DNA of 64,000 nucleotides from Cryptomeria japonica (taxonomy: Eukaryota > Streptophyta > Pinopsida > Cupressales > Cupressaceae): NCBI RefSeq assembly GCF_030272615.1, contig NC_081414.1, forward strand, positions 4,215,501-4,279,500, given 5' to 3'. The notes under the pieces were generated by a model. That model worked only from the letters and a program-made list of their open reading frames with translations. It did not search any database and had not been told where the DNA came from. Position numbers and translations under genes: made by a program. Below, piece after piece: positions 10,482-22,690 of the stretch (its first letter is position 1; every line of letters begins with the position of its first letter).

Positions 10482-13400
10482 CTAATCAATAAGTTTGGGG
10501 TGGATTAGAGGTAAGGGGTCCTCTGGTTGAGATGTTTCAAGGGTATCAAGGGTCATGATAGATATGTCAAAGTTTTCGATATGTATGTCAATGTCTAGAA
10601 TGGTACTCTCATTAGAATGACCTTGCACAAGGAGTTCTTGATTGTCCTCAATTAAGTCCAAGTCTACCAAATGTGATTCTAATTCAAGTGGGCTAGTTCC
10701 TAACGTTTGCCCTGTATACGTGTGAACTACATCGACGCCTACATCTTCTTCGAAGCAATTTTCTTCAGCTGATTCTTCAGAATGATAGGAATCCCATTCC
10801 CATTCATCAGAATCTATCTCACTTGCAGCTTGCAATCTACAAATTTATTCATATAGCTTTTGATGTGTTTCTTCTATTTTTCTTGCTATATCTTTTCTTC
10901 TTTCATATTCAACTTCTTCTGGACTGAGATTGAGTTCTGTCAATCTTGCTATGAGCTCTCCTTGACTTGTATTAGGTTCGTGCTTGTTTTGATTAAGAGT
11001 TAATGCTGCTTGGGAGGTATCATTGGTTTGTTTTTCCTGTTGATTTGAGGCTTGCTTCTTTTGCCATTTCATGTTTTCTTGTGCTTGTTGCTTGGCAGAT
11101 GCTTCTTCCCTTTCAATTGTAAGTTGTTCTTGTTTGTTTCCATGTTCTTCTTGTTGTTGGCTAGATGATGTGTCTTCTGGTAGAGTAACTTGTCCATACC
11201 CTAAGCCTACTTTGTCTGTAGCCTATTGAGTATGAGGTTGGATAGGTTCTGAGATAGATTCTTTTCTTTTTCCTATAGGACATGTTCCAGTGTGTCCCAT
11301 TTTTTGAAGAATGTTAAATCCTTTTCCATACTTTTTGGTGGGTATTCTAACACTGTTGATCTTTTTTTGGACTTCTTCATACTTGTATAGCCATTGTAGC
11401 ACATCTTTGTCTTATGTTTCCTCTAATAAGGTCCTAGAACTAACAAATGCTCCATCAAATATTGGAAGATGTTTCACAATTGGTTGTTGTTTAGAGTTTG
11501 ATGGTTTTCCATAGGATTTAGGAGAAAGTGGTAATTGGGATATTGAATTTTCTTCATTCCCTCGATCTCTTAGTTGCATTTGTTTTTCCATACTTGATAA
11601 AATTGAGGCAAATGATTTTTCTTTAGTTTGTTTGTTTGAAGATGATGCCTCCCTGTTATGAGGAACAATGACTTCTTGAGCTGGTTTGAGATTACTACAA
11701 TACTAAAATGGATTTGAATTTGTCAAGATCGAGATTTTCTGCCCGTTGTAGGAAAATTTTAGGCACTGATGATATGTGGATGGAACAAATTGTATGTCAT
11801 GTATCCAGGGTCTTCCCAAGAGTATGTTGTATGATAGGTCCAAGTCTAGAACTTGGCATGTTGTGTCTTTCTGCAAAGGTCCCACTTTGATGGGTAATAT
11901 CACAATTCCTTTAGAGGAACGCTCTTCTTAATCATATGCTTTGATGGTGATCTTTTTCTGGGGATCAACTGCATCTTCTGAATAACCTAGAGCACAGACA
12001 AGACTCAATGAGCAAATATTTAAGCCAACTCCACCATCTATTAGGACATGTTTAATGTGCGTCTTGTGAATGAGGACTTCAATATGCAAGGGAGCGCTAT
12101 GGGGATGTTGCAAGGACATGTCGTCTTCTTCGGTAAATGATAAGTGGTGAGGGGTTGTGAGGTGTCCCACCATGGTTTGGAATTGATCTATATCAAGATC
12201 TTTGGACACTGTTGTATCTCCTAATGCTCTTTCTATAATTTCTTTGTGTGCAGGTGAAAGCTTTAAAAGTTATAAGATGGATATTTGTGTGGGTGTTTTC
12301 TGTAATTGATCCACTAGATTATATTGTTTGGTAGTGGATGACATGTTATTTGTAGGACCTGACAAAACCACTTTGGCTTTGCTTTGTGTGATAACATGAG
12401 CGGGTTCTTGATGTTGTTTCTCTTTAACCACGATCAAATTTACCACATTGTCATATGCATGAGCATAGTTTACCTTTGATTTACCTTTACCGTTATGATC
12501 TATTGATGATTCACCCTTCTCATAATTAGGGAGCGAAGTTTTGAAAGTTGTGTGAGATTCGTTTGTTGTATGTCCATCCACAGTTATCGCTCCATTATCA
12601 ATCAAATCTTGGATGACATGTTTTAATCATTGACAAGCCTCTGTTTTGTGTCCTTTGTTTCGATGGAAATCACAATAATGGTTGTCATTCCACCAAGCAG
12701 GTTTTACCTTAGGTTCAAAGTTTCTTGCTTCTGGTAAAGTAATCAATTTGTTTGTGAGAAGCATTTTTAATATGGATCCAAGGGGTTCACCAATGTTTGT
12801 AAATTGCATTTGAAATAAATTTTTGATAGTTGCTTTTGGTGATTGTTGTTTTGCTAAGCCGCTGCTGAGTGATTGGATAAATTAAAAACTGGTTGTTTTG
12901 GTTTCACATTGTTGTTATCCACTATCCCATCGTTGACGACATTACGATTTCTATTCCAAAACTTTGTCTTATCATTGTGGTTGTTGTTGTTAGTGTTGTT
13001 AGGAGGGTGAACTCCTTCTTTTTATATTTTCAACTCACCCTTCTTTATCATGACTTCCTCCATTCTGATTCCATTATCAATCATCTTTCCAAAACTTTGA
13101 TGTCCTTGCATTTTTAGATGATAACTCATTTAATCATTTAGGTTGTCAATGAATATGTCCATTTTTTCATACTCTGGCATTGTACGAGGATATCATGAAG
13201 CTAACTATCTCCATCTCTGTAAAAATATCATGAAAGGTTCTCCACTCTTTTGTTTGGCATTACATAGGTCTAGAATTATTACTTCATGTTTTATGTTGTA
13301 AGAGTATTGTGAAACAAACTTATCCACCAATTCTGAGAATGATCTGATTCCAGGTGGAAGTTTGGAGAACCATTCCATAGCTAGTCCAGTTAAGCTTTTT

Positions 13401-13566
13401 GGAAATAATCTCATCAAGTAGGTATCCTCATGTGCAAACTCCATACTCATTGTGCAAAATTCTCATATATGATCTTGGGGGTCAGTGGTTCCATCATATT
13501 TTTTGTATCTAGGAGTTTCAAAACCTATAAGAAATGGTATCATGTTTATATTTATGTTGAATGGAT
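10482..13566 (-). pseudogene. Gag-protease polyprotein of element B
   Basis: The reading begins inside the retrotransposon gag domain (DTYLMRLFPKSLTGLAMEWF, 13430-13370). A zinc-knuckle variant YCDFHRNKGHKTEAC follows (about 12670). Protease has LIDGGVGLNIC (about 12040), with Gly where most aspartic proteases have Ser/Thr after the Asp, and a second mark NILLGRPWIHD. A G-patch-like segment (YGKGFNILQKMGHTG) lies near 11310. An acidic linker ends at HPKLID and an amber codon at 10482-10484, also present at the same place in A. Other stops interrupt the frame. The N-terminus is replaced by chromovirus sequence at about 13566. Confidence 0.85.
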
Positions 13567-15564
13567 AAGGACAGATTTCTCAAAGCAAGTTATGCAGCTA
13601 CTATGGGAGATTTGTTAAGGGGTTCTCTAAAATAGCAACGCCTCTCACAAATTTGACAAAAAAAGGGGCTTTCTCATGGAGTGAAATATCGCAACAAGCC
13701 TTTGAAACACTTAAGGATGCAATGAGTTCATGTCCAGTCCTAGCAATTCCGGACTTCACCCAACCCTTTGAGTTACAATGTGATGCTTCGAGTGATGGAA
13801 TAGGGGTAGTTCTCATGCAAAACAAGCACCCTATTATCTTTGAAAGTCGTAGATTATCAGAGAAAGAAAAGCATTACTCCATCTATGATAAGGAAATGCT
13901 AGATACTATGCAAGCTTTTGCAAAATTCAGACAGTACCTAGTTGGAGGAAAATTCAATGTAAAGACCGACTACAATAGTCTCAGATTATTCATGAACCAA
14001 AAGGATCTTAATGACCGCCAATAGAAATGGGTGAGAAAAATTCAAGCATATGATTTTGATATAGAATATGTGAAGGGAACAAGGAATGTGGTAGCCGATG
14101 CTTTATCCAGATGATCCTATTTCAATACCCTAACCAACAGTACTGGGGATTGGAAATCCCAAATCACAATAGAATATGCCAATGATTCTTTAGCTACTAA
14201 AATAATGGAAGGGAATTTGCCAAGTGAGGATTACAAGGAGATGGAAGAATTGATATTCTATAAAAATAGGATTTTCCTTGCATCAAATTCCAAATTCAAG
14301 GGAACAATTTTAAAGGAATATCATGATAATCCCTTGGTAGGGCACCAAGGCTATTATAAAACATACAAGCAAATAAGAGAAAAAATTTCATGGAAGGGAC
14401 TCAAGGGAGATGTTTTAAGGTATGTTCAGGAATGCATGACCTGTCAAAAGAATAAAGTGGAACAAACACACCCGATCGGGCTCCTTCAACTGTTGCCCAT
14501 TCCTCATAACAAATGGGAAAGTATTTCTATGGATTTTATTACTAGCCTACCCAGAGTTTAGGGAAAAGATTGCATTTATGTGGTGGTAGACCAACTAGCC
14601 AAATATGCTCATTTTTTTGCCATTTCCACCGAGTATCGAGCACACCAAGTAGCTGAAGTTTTCTTCCAGGAAGTATTTCAATTACACGTGTTACCAAAGA
14701 ATATTGTAAGCGATCATGATAGTCGCTTCCTCAGTCAGTTTTGGCAAGAATTGTTCAGATTAGCAGGAACAACCCTCACCCCCAGTACTAGTTATCATCC
14801 CTAGATAGATGGGCAAACTGAAATAGTAAATAAATGGCTAGAAGGATATTTGAGGAATTATGTTACAAATCAACATAATTCATGGATTAAGTGGTTGCAT
14901 TTAGGGGAATATTGTTACATTACAAACTATCATATGTCTATTGGCATGAGCCCCTTTAAGGCTCTCTATGGATATGACACAATGAATTTTGGAGGATTAG
15001 CCATCCAAGAAAGTAGAGTGCCAAGTGCTAAAGACTTTATACAACAAAATGTGAATATTCTGAATTCTTTGAAAGATAACTTGCACCACTCCCAAAATCA
15101 ACAAAAAATGTACGCTGACCGTCATCAAGAAGAAAGGACTTTTGAAGAAGGTGACTTGGTTTTTTTGAGGCTTCAGCCTTATAGGCAGTCATCCCTAAAG
15201 ACCAATGGTGCTGTGGAAAATAGGAGAGGTAGCTTATGAGATTGAGCTTTCGGTAAATAGCAAGATCCATAACATCTTTCACGTGTCTAGACTTAAGAGA
15301 GTTTTGGGGAAACATGTTGCTCCCTGTGTTGATCTACCTCCTCTTGATGATGAAGGCAAACTCCTACTAGAACCCGAACTGATCTTGAATATGAGGGAAA
15401 AAAAGTTGAGGAACAAAACCATTCTAGAGTTTTTGGTTAAATGGAAAAGGTTGCCCGAAGAAGATGCTACTTGGGAAGGGGAGGAAATTTTTAATCACCC
15501 CCAACTCAAATTTGCTTGTGGACAAGTAAACTCAAGAGGGGAGGACTGTCATGTCCCATGGTAA
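13567..15564 (+). pseudogene. Chromovirus pol, 5'-truncated (RT end, RNase H, integrase, chromodomain)
   Basis: It starts in the RT connection (YYGRFVKGFSKIATPL). RNase H follows with FELQCDASSDGIGVVLMQ. The integrase zinc site includes VGHQGYYKTY and CMTCQKNK. The catalytic core shows SMDFITSLPR, VSDHDSRFLSQF and IDGQTEIVNKWLEGYL. A C-terminal chromodomain reads LVKWKRLPEEDATWE (about 15430-15480), which defines chromoviruses. In-frame stops lie at 14022, 14112, 14559 and 14802, and a one-base frameshift near 15205-15235. Every stop can be explained by one C-to-T change of CAG or CGA. It is a different Ty3 branch from the Tat elements: one RNase H, and no PMD gene. Confidence 0.9.
15532..15546 (+). 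promoter_or_regulatory. PPT of chromovirus I
   Basis: CAAGAGGGGAGGAC lies directly before TGTCATGTCCC, the likely LTR start. It overlaps the end of the integrase frame, a common layout in chromoviruses. Confidence 0.7.
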
Positions 15565-16457
15565 ATGTACAAAATGTTAACATCTATGTAATACGATCTT
15601 TGTTCCATATTTTAGATTTTTTTTTTAAAAATTAATCTTTTATTAAATTAATTAATTTAATGATGACAAAGATAATTCAATTAATCACCAAATAACTTTG
15701 AAGTTTATTATATACGATGACTAATACTTTAGGCATCAATTACTAATTATGGTGTTTAAGATAAAAGTCACAATCGTAGGAAGACATGCATCTTTCTTAC
15801 TAGTTGTGACTTTTTGATATGATTTATGAAGGAATATATATATCGGGTTTTGGGGAATTGGGGGGAAGATACCCAGAAAAGAAAAAAAAGAATCGAATAT
15901 TGCAGGAGTGAAACCAATCGCAATTTTGATTCATTAGACAGCAAGACAATCATCCCAGGTATGACGCATACTCAGAAAATATGCCAATTAGTTTTAACGT
16001 TTCAAGCTAACTTGTAACTTGCACAGTATTTAGATTCATGGTTATAATATACAACGGTAATTTGCATCAATTCCAGATTCACGTGTTCTGGAATTAACCC
16101 GTAAATATCCACCATTCAACTTGCATAATATGTTAAATTGTAACTATTTATATGATTCGATAGAGCTGTGCATATCTATTAATTAAACTTAATGTCATAT
16201 GTGTATTTATGATTACAAACAGTCACAATCTGATACGTATAAGCAATTACAATTGTAATAAGTATGAATAATGTTATGCTAAGGAATTGGTAGTCTTTCA
16301 TAGTACGCCTGATATATTATGATATACATAAGTAGATTACTAATAATGTTAAACCACTAATGACAAAAGCAAACTCCTTAATGATTACGTTTTCTATTCA
16401 CCAGGTATAATAACCATAAAATTATATATGATGCTCTGCAAAAAGGATTAAAAAATC
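15547..16457 (+). repeat. 3' LTR (partial or complete) of chromovirus I
   Basis: The LTR starts TGTCATGTCCCATGG. A TATA-like ATATATATC lies near 15836. The right end is not resolved. The limit given is simply where the LTR of element H begins, so some of this may be flanking sequence. Confidence 0.5.
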
Positions 16458-18296
16458 TGTTTGATAGCAACACACACAAGAGCACAAGAAACAAACGTTA
16501 GTGTTAGCAACAAAAGATGATCCTAAACAGGCATATCAAGAGAGATATTAAGCATGAAATAGAAAGCATATAAACATAGAATGAAATAGCTAATCAAGAT
16601 GCTCATAGTTGCTCCTCCCTTGTTCCTCTCCTCTCCAAGTCCCAAATGAGTGTAGCTCTCAGCAGCTTTTTGCACTATGGATGCTTATGGAGGATTGAGA
16701 TTTAATATTAAGCTTCAAATATGAAATGAAAAGCTAAATACTATGCTATTGATGCTAAAATGATATGTTTTAACCAAAAATGATAAGATGTTAGATTGCT
16801 TATGCTAAATGCTCTCTAAAAATGTCTATAGCCTAAATGCATACAAGTTTTCAGGATCTGGATTATGAAGGAATGGGCTCTATTTATAGGAAAAATGGAG
16901 CAATGGATGGCCAGGATTGAAAGGTTTAATCAAGGGTCAAGCTTGAAAGTTGGGGATCCATGTGCACAATTTGCACCAATGAAATGGTGACAAGTGTCAA
17001 CATAAGATTGGGTTGAGAGAAGAGGTTGGAGGCATTAAATGCCTGAGGAGACCTCATGGTTATCTAGAAGGTAAGGGTCAAGCCTAAATTAGGATTACCC
17101 ACTGGATTAGGAGTTAATGCAAGGATAAACCTTTGTGCAAATGATTAAGAGATAATCATGGTCAAAGCATTAAAGGCTTGATGAGACCCTTGGGTTGGGT
17201 AGAGGTTGAGTCAAAACAAATGTTTTAACCATGTGGGAGGGTTTGAGGTAACCATTAATGGTTATTGGAGACTTTGGGGATTAAGTGGTTGAAGGTTGAA
17301 AGCCTTCAATGGTTATCAAAGACTTTGAGCCATTTAGTGGTTGAAGGTTGGAAGCTTTCAAAGGTTATCCAAGACTTTGAGACATTTAGTGGTTGAAGGT
17401 TGAAAGCCCTTAATGGTTATCAAAGACTTTTAGGCTTTGAGAAGTGACTCCATTTTGCTTAGGAATGTGACAATAATTAGGGGATGGATAAAGTTAATTA
17501 GGAAGGGGTTAGAAGAATCTAGAAGGGGATTAGATTTTGCAAGTGGATTTGGTGGGTGAGGGAAAATAGGATTTTATTAAAATAAAAATTCATTTATTTC
17601 AATAAATGTGTGCAAGTTGTATTTGGATAAATATTCAAATAAATATTAATTTATTTAAATGAGAAAAAGGAAGATAAAGCATTAAAATGCTTGAAGACTT
17701 TGAGGGGAACCATTAAAGGCTTGAAGACTTTAAGGAAAACCATTAAAGTCTTAAGAAGACTATAGAAGGAAGCCATCAAGTTTGAAGACTTTAAAGCCAT
17801 CAAGTTTGAATACTTTAAGGGAAACCATTAAAGGTTTCAAGTGGGTGAGGATAAATAGGATTTTAAATAAATAATTTATTTAAAATAGTTGTGCAACTTG
17901 CTTTTGTAGGAAAATACAAGTGGGTGGAGGATAAAGGTGATTTAAATAAATGATTTATTTATTTAAATGTGAGAGGTGGGATTTTGGGGGATTTAAATAA
18001 ATATTAATTTATTTAAATGTGAGAGGTGGGATTTTGGGGGATTTAAATAAATATTAATTTATTTAAATGTGAGAGAAGATTTAATTAAACAAATATGATT
18101 TATTTATTTAATTAATGGTATGAATTTGGTTAAGTGAATTAAATCAAATAAATTGAATAATTTATTTAATTAATAGGAGAAGAGGGTTAAGATGAATTAA
18201 TTAAATATTAATTTAATTAATTATTAATTGATGGTTAAATAATCAAATAAATACTAAGTATTCATTTAATTAAGTGGACAGATTTATGTGACTACA
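16458..18296 (-). repeat. 3' LTR of Tat element H
   Basis: On minus it begins TGTAGTCACATAAATCTG just after a PPT and runs about 1.8 kb to a CA placed at 16458. The TATA box CTATAAATAG (16880-16889) and the text around it match the LTR of element G (59316-59325), including a block about fat-free of coding sense that carries CACCATTTCATTGGTG. Internal 30-60 base repeats occur near 17270-17420 (GTTGAAGGTTG), 17690-17830 (CCATTAAAG, GAAGACTTT) and 17940-18070 (ATTTAAATAAAT). The outer end is approximate. Confidence 0.65.
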
Positions 18297-18345
18297 TTTG
18301 CCCCTCTTTGAGACGGTGCAGTTTATCGCGTCGTTTCAAAGAAAG
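18297..18345 (-). promoter_or_regulatory. PPT of element H with overlapping hairpin
   Basis: On minus, CAAAGAGGGGCAAA precedes the LTR. CTTTGA (18336-18341 read on minus) pairs with TCAAAG (18306-18311), and the next helix is ACG with CGT, where A has ACA with TGT. This is one compensatory pair relative to A. Confidence 0.75.
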
Positions 18346-18689
18346 AAAAATAGGTGTGAAGAAATGCCCCATAAAATGTAAATTTAATGGGTGGTATGCC
18401 CCCTCGAGGGATGGGCCGAATTTTTTTGAAAAATCGAGCGATCTCTCGAAAAAGAATGAAAAGCGGAGGGGAGGTAGAATAGAAGAAATTAGAACTAATG
18501 ATGAAAGAATGGGAGAAAATGGAGTGAATATGAAGAAACAACAAGCCAACGAGTACCCTGAGGTCATGCAAGAGATACATAGCAGATGTAGTGTGGGGTT
18601 TGGATTGATGCTATACAATTGATCAAAATTGTTTGGACAATCTGGTGCAATCGGTTTAATTGCCCCGGTCAAGTCAAAGCGTGATAGTT

Positions 18690-19060
18690 GATGTCAGTTG
18701 GTCGCTTGGACATGATAAAGTCTGAGTAAGTGAATCAAAGTGACCTGATGTGACTTAGACAATTGATGTAATTGCCCGATGAAGTCAAGGTATATGAAGC
18801 AAAATACTCGTTGAGACGTAGACAATTGATGTAATTGTCCGTTGGATTGTGTTTGATTGGTTGATCAATTGATAGTATGTGCGTGTGATGGATGGTTGTG
18901 GGGAATCATGGCAGCCCCGTTGAGACTAGGTCATTATGATAAATGCCTGATGTAGTCTAGGATTACCATAATCGATTACCTGTTGAGACCCGAAGATACG
19001 TGATCAGAGTATCTGTTGATAGTCTAGGTGTGTGGGAGTCAATGTATCTGTGTAGACAGA
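18690..19060 (+). repeat. Dispersed short-word block, element H
   Basis: Words like TAGACAATTGATGTAATTG (18758 and 18817) and TTGAGAC-AG/TAGTCTAGG recur at irregular spacing. The block is in the same relative place, between PPT and the expected antisense gene, as the blocks of A, C and G. Confidence 0.5.
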
Positions 19061-19369
19061 GTAACTGGCTTAATTTTGTGGATGAGTGAGGATGGGAAGC
19101 GATGAAGGGATTAGGATGATGTTGATGATCAAGATAGGGAGGGTGAGGGGGGATTTGATGTTAGATAGAAGATATGGAGGACTTATGACTCATTCCTATG
19201 GAAGAAGAGGAAAATAGAGTATGCATTATTATGACTATGTATGCATGATATGCAGCTATTATGAATGTATGGGTGGTTGGAATGCAACGAAATGCAATAT
19301 ATATAGATGAGATGGAATGACGATCCATAGTGCTCTATTTTCATCATTGAGCTTTAAAATGTTGGAAGA

Positions 19370-19491
19370 GAATACAAGCATCTTGACATAATGATTCAAG
19401 ATGACCAGAGTATTTCTTACATGGATTTGATATAGCAAGTTAATACAAGCAACTTGATATAATGGATCAAGTTGACCCGAGTATTGCTTGC
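19370..19491. repeat. Tandem duplication with internal hairpin
   Basis: Two copies with a period of 71 bases begin at 19371 and 19442. Each has AATACAAGCA, a stem around CTTGA-TCAAG, and GAGTATT. In the second copy CAAGCA and TGCTTG also close the unit. Confidence 0.6.
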
Positions 19492-19499
19492 GGAACAGA

Positions 19500-20608
19500 C
19501 AAGGATTATCTTCGTTCATGCATGACTTGGATCGTCCTCCTTGATGTTTTAATGTGATTTTTCTTTTTATATGAGCAATGATTTCATTTCTGATTTATTT
19601 TTTCTATCTTTATTCCAGGCAGACATATTTATACTTATATTACTAGTAAGGGATTATCAACATGATTTATTCTTGTATAACCATGATTTTTCATTCTAGG
19701 AGGATCTTGATCTCTTCTTGTATCATCTTGTTTGTAAACAATTTTGTTGCTTTAAGTATTCTTCTTAAAGAACCCTGTTTCGCCCTGTGATCAACAACAA
19801 AGTGTTCACAACAGTTGAAGATTTGCAAAACAATAACAATTCCTCTCTGGGTTTGAGAGGGGTAGCTCCCTCGTATGATGGGGGTATATAAATTTTCTAA
19901 GATTTAAAGAACAATAAGAACAGTCAAAACTGTTTGAGAAATAAGATATAAACTTATCAATTTTTAAATTCCACACATTCAAGTTAAGATACCAAAACTT
20001 GAAATGATAATCTTCTTCACATGCAATGTTAAAGGAAAGCAAATGGTTATTATTGATAGGACATAAGAACATTAACAATAACACTCAAGACGAATTGAAC
20101 ACACATCCAAAACATTTCTCTATTATTTTCTTGCTTTAATAGTACTATTCGAGTCCTTCATACAATGCTCTATGAAAAAGTGGAACGCCCCTTTTGATTG
20201 AATTACAATGAGGTATATATAGGTGAGGTTAGTAACCACTTAGGGTAACTACCTTAATCACCTTTATAACTACCTAAAATAACCAACTCACTTTAAGTGC
20301 AACAACTTGAAATAACTATCTCATTTGGAATATTAGTTACTTAGAGTAACTACCTGAGTTGAGCACTCAAAATAACTACCTCAAAAGAAAGAGTTAGGGT
20401 AAACCTAACTTTACAAAAAGAAATGAAGATAAGAATCGAATAAGAAAACTCGATCATGAAACTTATTTACAAAGGAAAGCCAAAAACATAATTCGAGCAA
20501 CACACACACACGACAAAAATGAAAACTATACAATATGCATCACTGCATTTATTCTACGCCAGCTAAGGGTGCCGCTGATGAAGTTGTTGATTCTGAAAGC
20601 AGGTTCTG
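19500..20608 (-). other. Non-coding 3' flank of ORF E, promoter-like
   Basis: No protein is recognised. On minus it holds AT-rich text with GTAGTTA repeats (20230-20400) and a TATA-like CTATATATACC at about 20214-20222. The layout could be the LTR of the element that carried ORF E, but I could not find a second copy in the window, so this is open. Confidence 0.35.
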
Positions 20609-20978
20609 CTAACCGGATCCTTTATCCTTGAACATTCTGAAAAGTCTGATGACTGGAGTAACATATTTCCCTTTAGGAATAAGGATGTTGGCTATTCTCA
20701 TCTTCCAAGTCTTCAGGTTTTTGTAGATGTTGCTTAGCTCTGCCACCATATCAGGTATTTGAGAAATATAAATCTTCAAGGACATGTAGGTATCAATCAA
20801 CTTATCCATTGTGTTTTCATTGAAGACTTCTTTGTTAAACAGTTGTTGATCAACCATACTCTGGAAACCATTTTGTAATGCTTGTGAGTCTTCCATCAAT
20901 GATGTAGTTGGAAGGAGGACGATGAGCTGACTTTGAAGCTTTACACATACTTGATCGCGAGAGAGCATAAGCCTTTCT
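20609..20978 (-). pseudogene. C-terminal piece of ORF E
   Basis: On minus, just inside the left target duplication of element D, an open frame runs to TAG near 20609. It begins with RLMLSRDQVCVKLQSQL and ends with MFKDKGSG. It continues the frame of the ORF on the far side of D (28646 upwards), where the last codons read SIEQE. Removing D joins the two without a break. Function is unknown; the text is helical and hydrophilic. Confidence 0.7.
20974..20978. repeat. Target-site duplication of element D, left copy (TTTCT)
   Basis: TTTCT lies directly outside the LTR and is repeated at 28646-28650. This supports a complete D insertion. Confidence 0.9.
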
Positions 20979-22168
20979 TGATGAATACTAAGAGGTGGGG
21001 GATGAATTAGTATACCACAAAATATTGTACTTAAATGCTTTAATAGTTTAGCAGTAAACCGGTAAAACAGTTTAGCAAACAAACCGATTAACACACATGC
21101 AAACCAAATAGCAAATAATGCATTCACCCATAGAAGCACAATCACCATAACACAAGAGATTTTGACGTGGAAACCCAAATGGGAAAAACCATGGTGAGAT
21201 GAAACTCATAAGTAACTATCTGCAGAATAGTAACCAAACCGGTTAAGGTCATACAATGTTCTTTACCAGAACAGATCCTATTAGGAATCTCAATCTCTGT
21301 TAGGAGATAAGTCTGATTAAAGACTACCTTGTGAGAGGATTTCAGATCCACAGATGTGATCCACCTTGTTAGAGGATTTACAAAGGCTTTTTTGAGCCTA
21401 CCCGGTTAAGGGTTTCTAACTTGTCAAAGATATGAGAAATCAACAAGTGAATGATCTAGCAAATGACACAGTCTGCTTGATTAGATCCATTGTAGTTCAT
21501 AGCTAATGCATTTCAACATTACTTCAGTCTTCAGTAACTCCTTACTCTATTACAACTCACAGACTTGATCTTCTCAGTTAAGATCTCACATTCAAGAGCT
21601 TCAATGACCACCAAAAACCTAACAACTACTCTCATACATATGCATACAAAACCCTAGACATGATGTCCTAAAAAGGAATTTGATTTCATGTCTGTCCAAT
21701 AGGATTACATTGCAAGTTCCTAGGTTCATTGTATCTAGACAAATTTGATAACACAACACAAAATCACTAGCTCATCACAAAAATATACCAGCTGGTAACT
21801 CATCACAGAGTATTACCGGTTTGTCCAATTTTTCGGTTACCAGTTAGTGACTCAGAGTAATATCGGTTTAATGGATTACCAGTTGACAAAAATTGAAGAT
21901 TGGGAAAAAGATAACTGCCACTTCTGGCTCCTTTGCTCCGCTCCGCTTGAGATCCTTAAACCGCTTGATCTCTCTATGCTGCTTGGGTCTTTATATCGCT
22001 TGAGATTGGTAAACACTTTTTGCATAACAATAGTAGTCTAAAGATTACAACATGATACCGGTTTGGAACAATTACCGGTTGAGCATAATTCATACATTCT
22101 CAAAGTGATCTCATAGCAAGTGTGTGTCCATCAATGACAATCACAACATAATCATCAAAATGCCAACA
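20979..22168 (-). repeat. 3' LTR of element D
   Basis: 1190 bases, starting TGTTGGCATTTTGATGA and ending ATTCATCA on minus. ACCGGT is unusually frequent. It matches 27434-28645 along its length with small indels, for example near 21768-21795. Confidence 0.92.
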
Positions 22169-22182
22169 ATCTCCCCCTTTGG
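22169..22182 (-). promoter_or_regulatory. PPT of element D
   Basis: On minus, CAAAGGGGGAGAT directly precedes TGTTGGC. Two further AGGGGGAG tracts occur upstream, near 22260 and 22375, within the 3' non-coding part. Tracts of this type before TGTTGGC are known from plant copia elements of the SIRE/Maximus kind. Confidence 0.85.
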
Positions 22183-22690
22183 CATTGATGGCAACACTTG
22201 GAATTTTTTTTTTGACTTCTAAGTGTTTTACAACAAAATTATACCATAAGTAAAATTACTCCCCCTAAGCATACACACTGTCCCTTTTGCAGACAATACA
22301 ATGTATACTACTTTCTTACAAAGATAGACATGAAAGTATACATAGCATGCATCAAAATTTTAAATACAAAATACTACTCCCCCTTTGCCAACAATGACAA
22401 AGTACAGTTGAAAAACCCCTGTTCCATTAGCATTAAAAACTGATTTAAAAAGTTTATGACAATAAAGAGTGAAACTTGTCAAAAACTGATTTAAAATCTT
22501 GCATAAATGTCTTCATGGATAAAGACCATGATTCAAGCAATGAGGTAGAAACCTCATTCTCCATTTGCATCTGATAAACTTGCTCCTCTATGGCATCCAT
22601 GGTACTCATCTCTTGAGTAACTATTAGGGCATCGATATTGAGGTAGCATTTCTAGAGAATTTGCAGTCTTGGCAGTAGGACCAGTTGAAG
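22183..22690 (-). other. 3' non-coding region of element D
   Basis: About 500 bases between the stop of the second ORF and the PPT. It is AT-rich and holds two extra PPT-like tracts (near 22260 and 22375). No gene is seen. Confidence 0.7.

Larger units (their letters stand above)
5448..13566 (-). mobile_element. Tat-lineage Ty3/gypsy element B, both ends missing
   Basis: On minus, from right to left, it has gag, protease, G-patch-like region, RT, RNase H, second (archaeal-type) RNase H and integrase. A PMD gene follows on plus. The right side is cut inside the gag domain where chromovirus sequence begins. The left side is cut inside the PMD gene next to the CA repeat. Neither LTR, primer site nor PPT remains. 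Compared with A, the sequence between integrase and PMD is shortened from about 1.7 kb to about 0.5 kb. Confidence 0.85.
18346..19500 (-). other. 3' non-coding region of element H with word repeats
   Basis: No gene is recognised. On minus it contains the upstream G tract CGAGGGGGCATACC (complement of 18391-18405), about 110 bases from the LTR, as in A. Further in, a block at 18690-19060 repeats words such as GTAGACAATTGATGTAATTG and TTGAGAC. A PMD gene would be expected to the right on plus but is absent; the element is cut near 19500. Confidence 0.55.
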
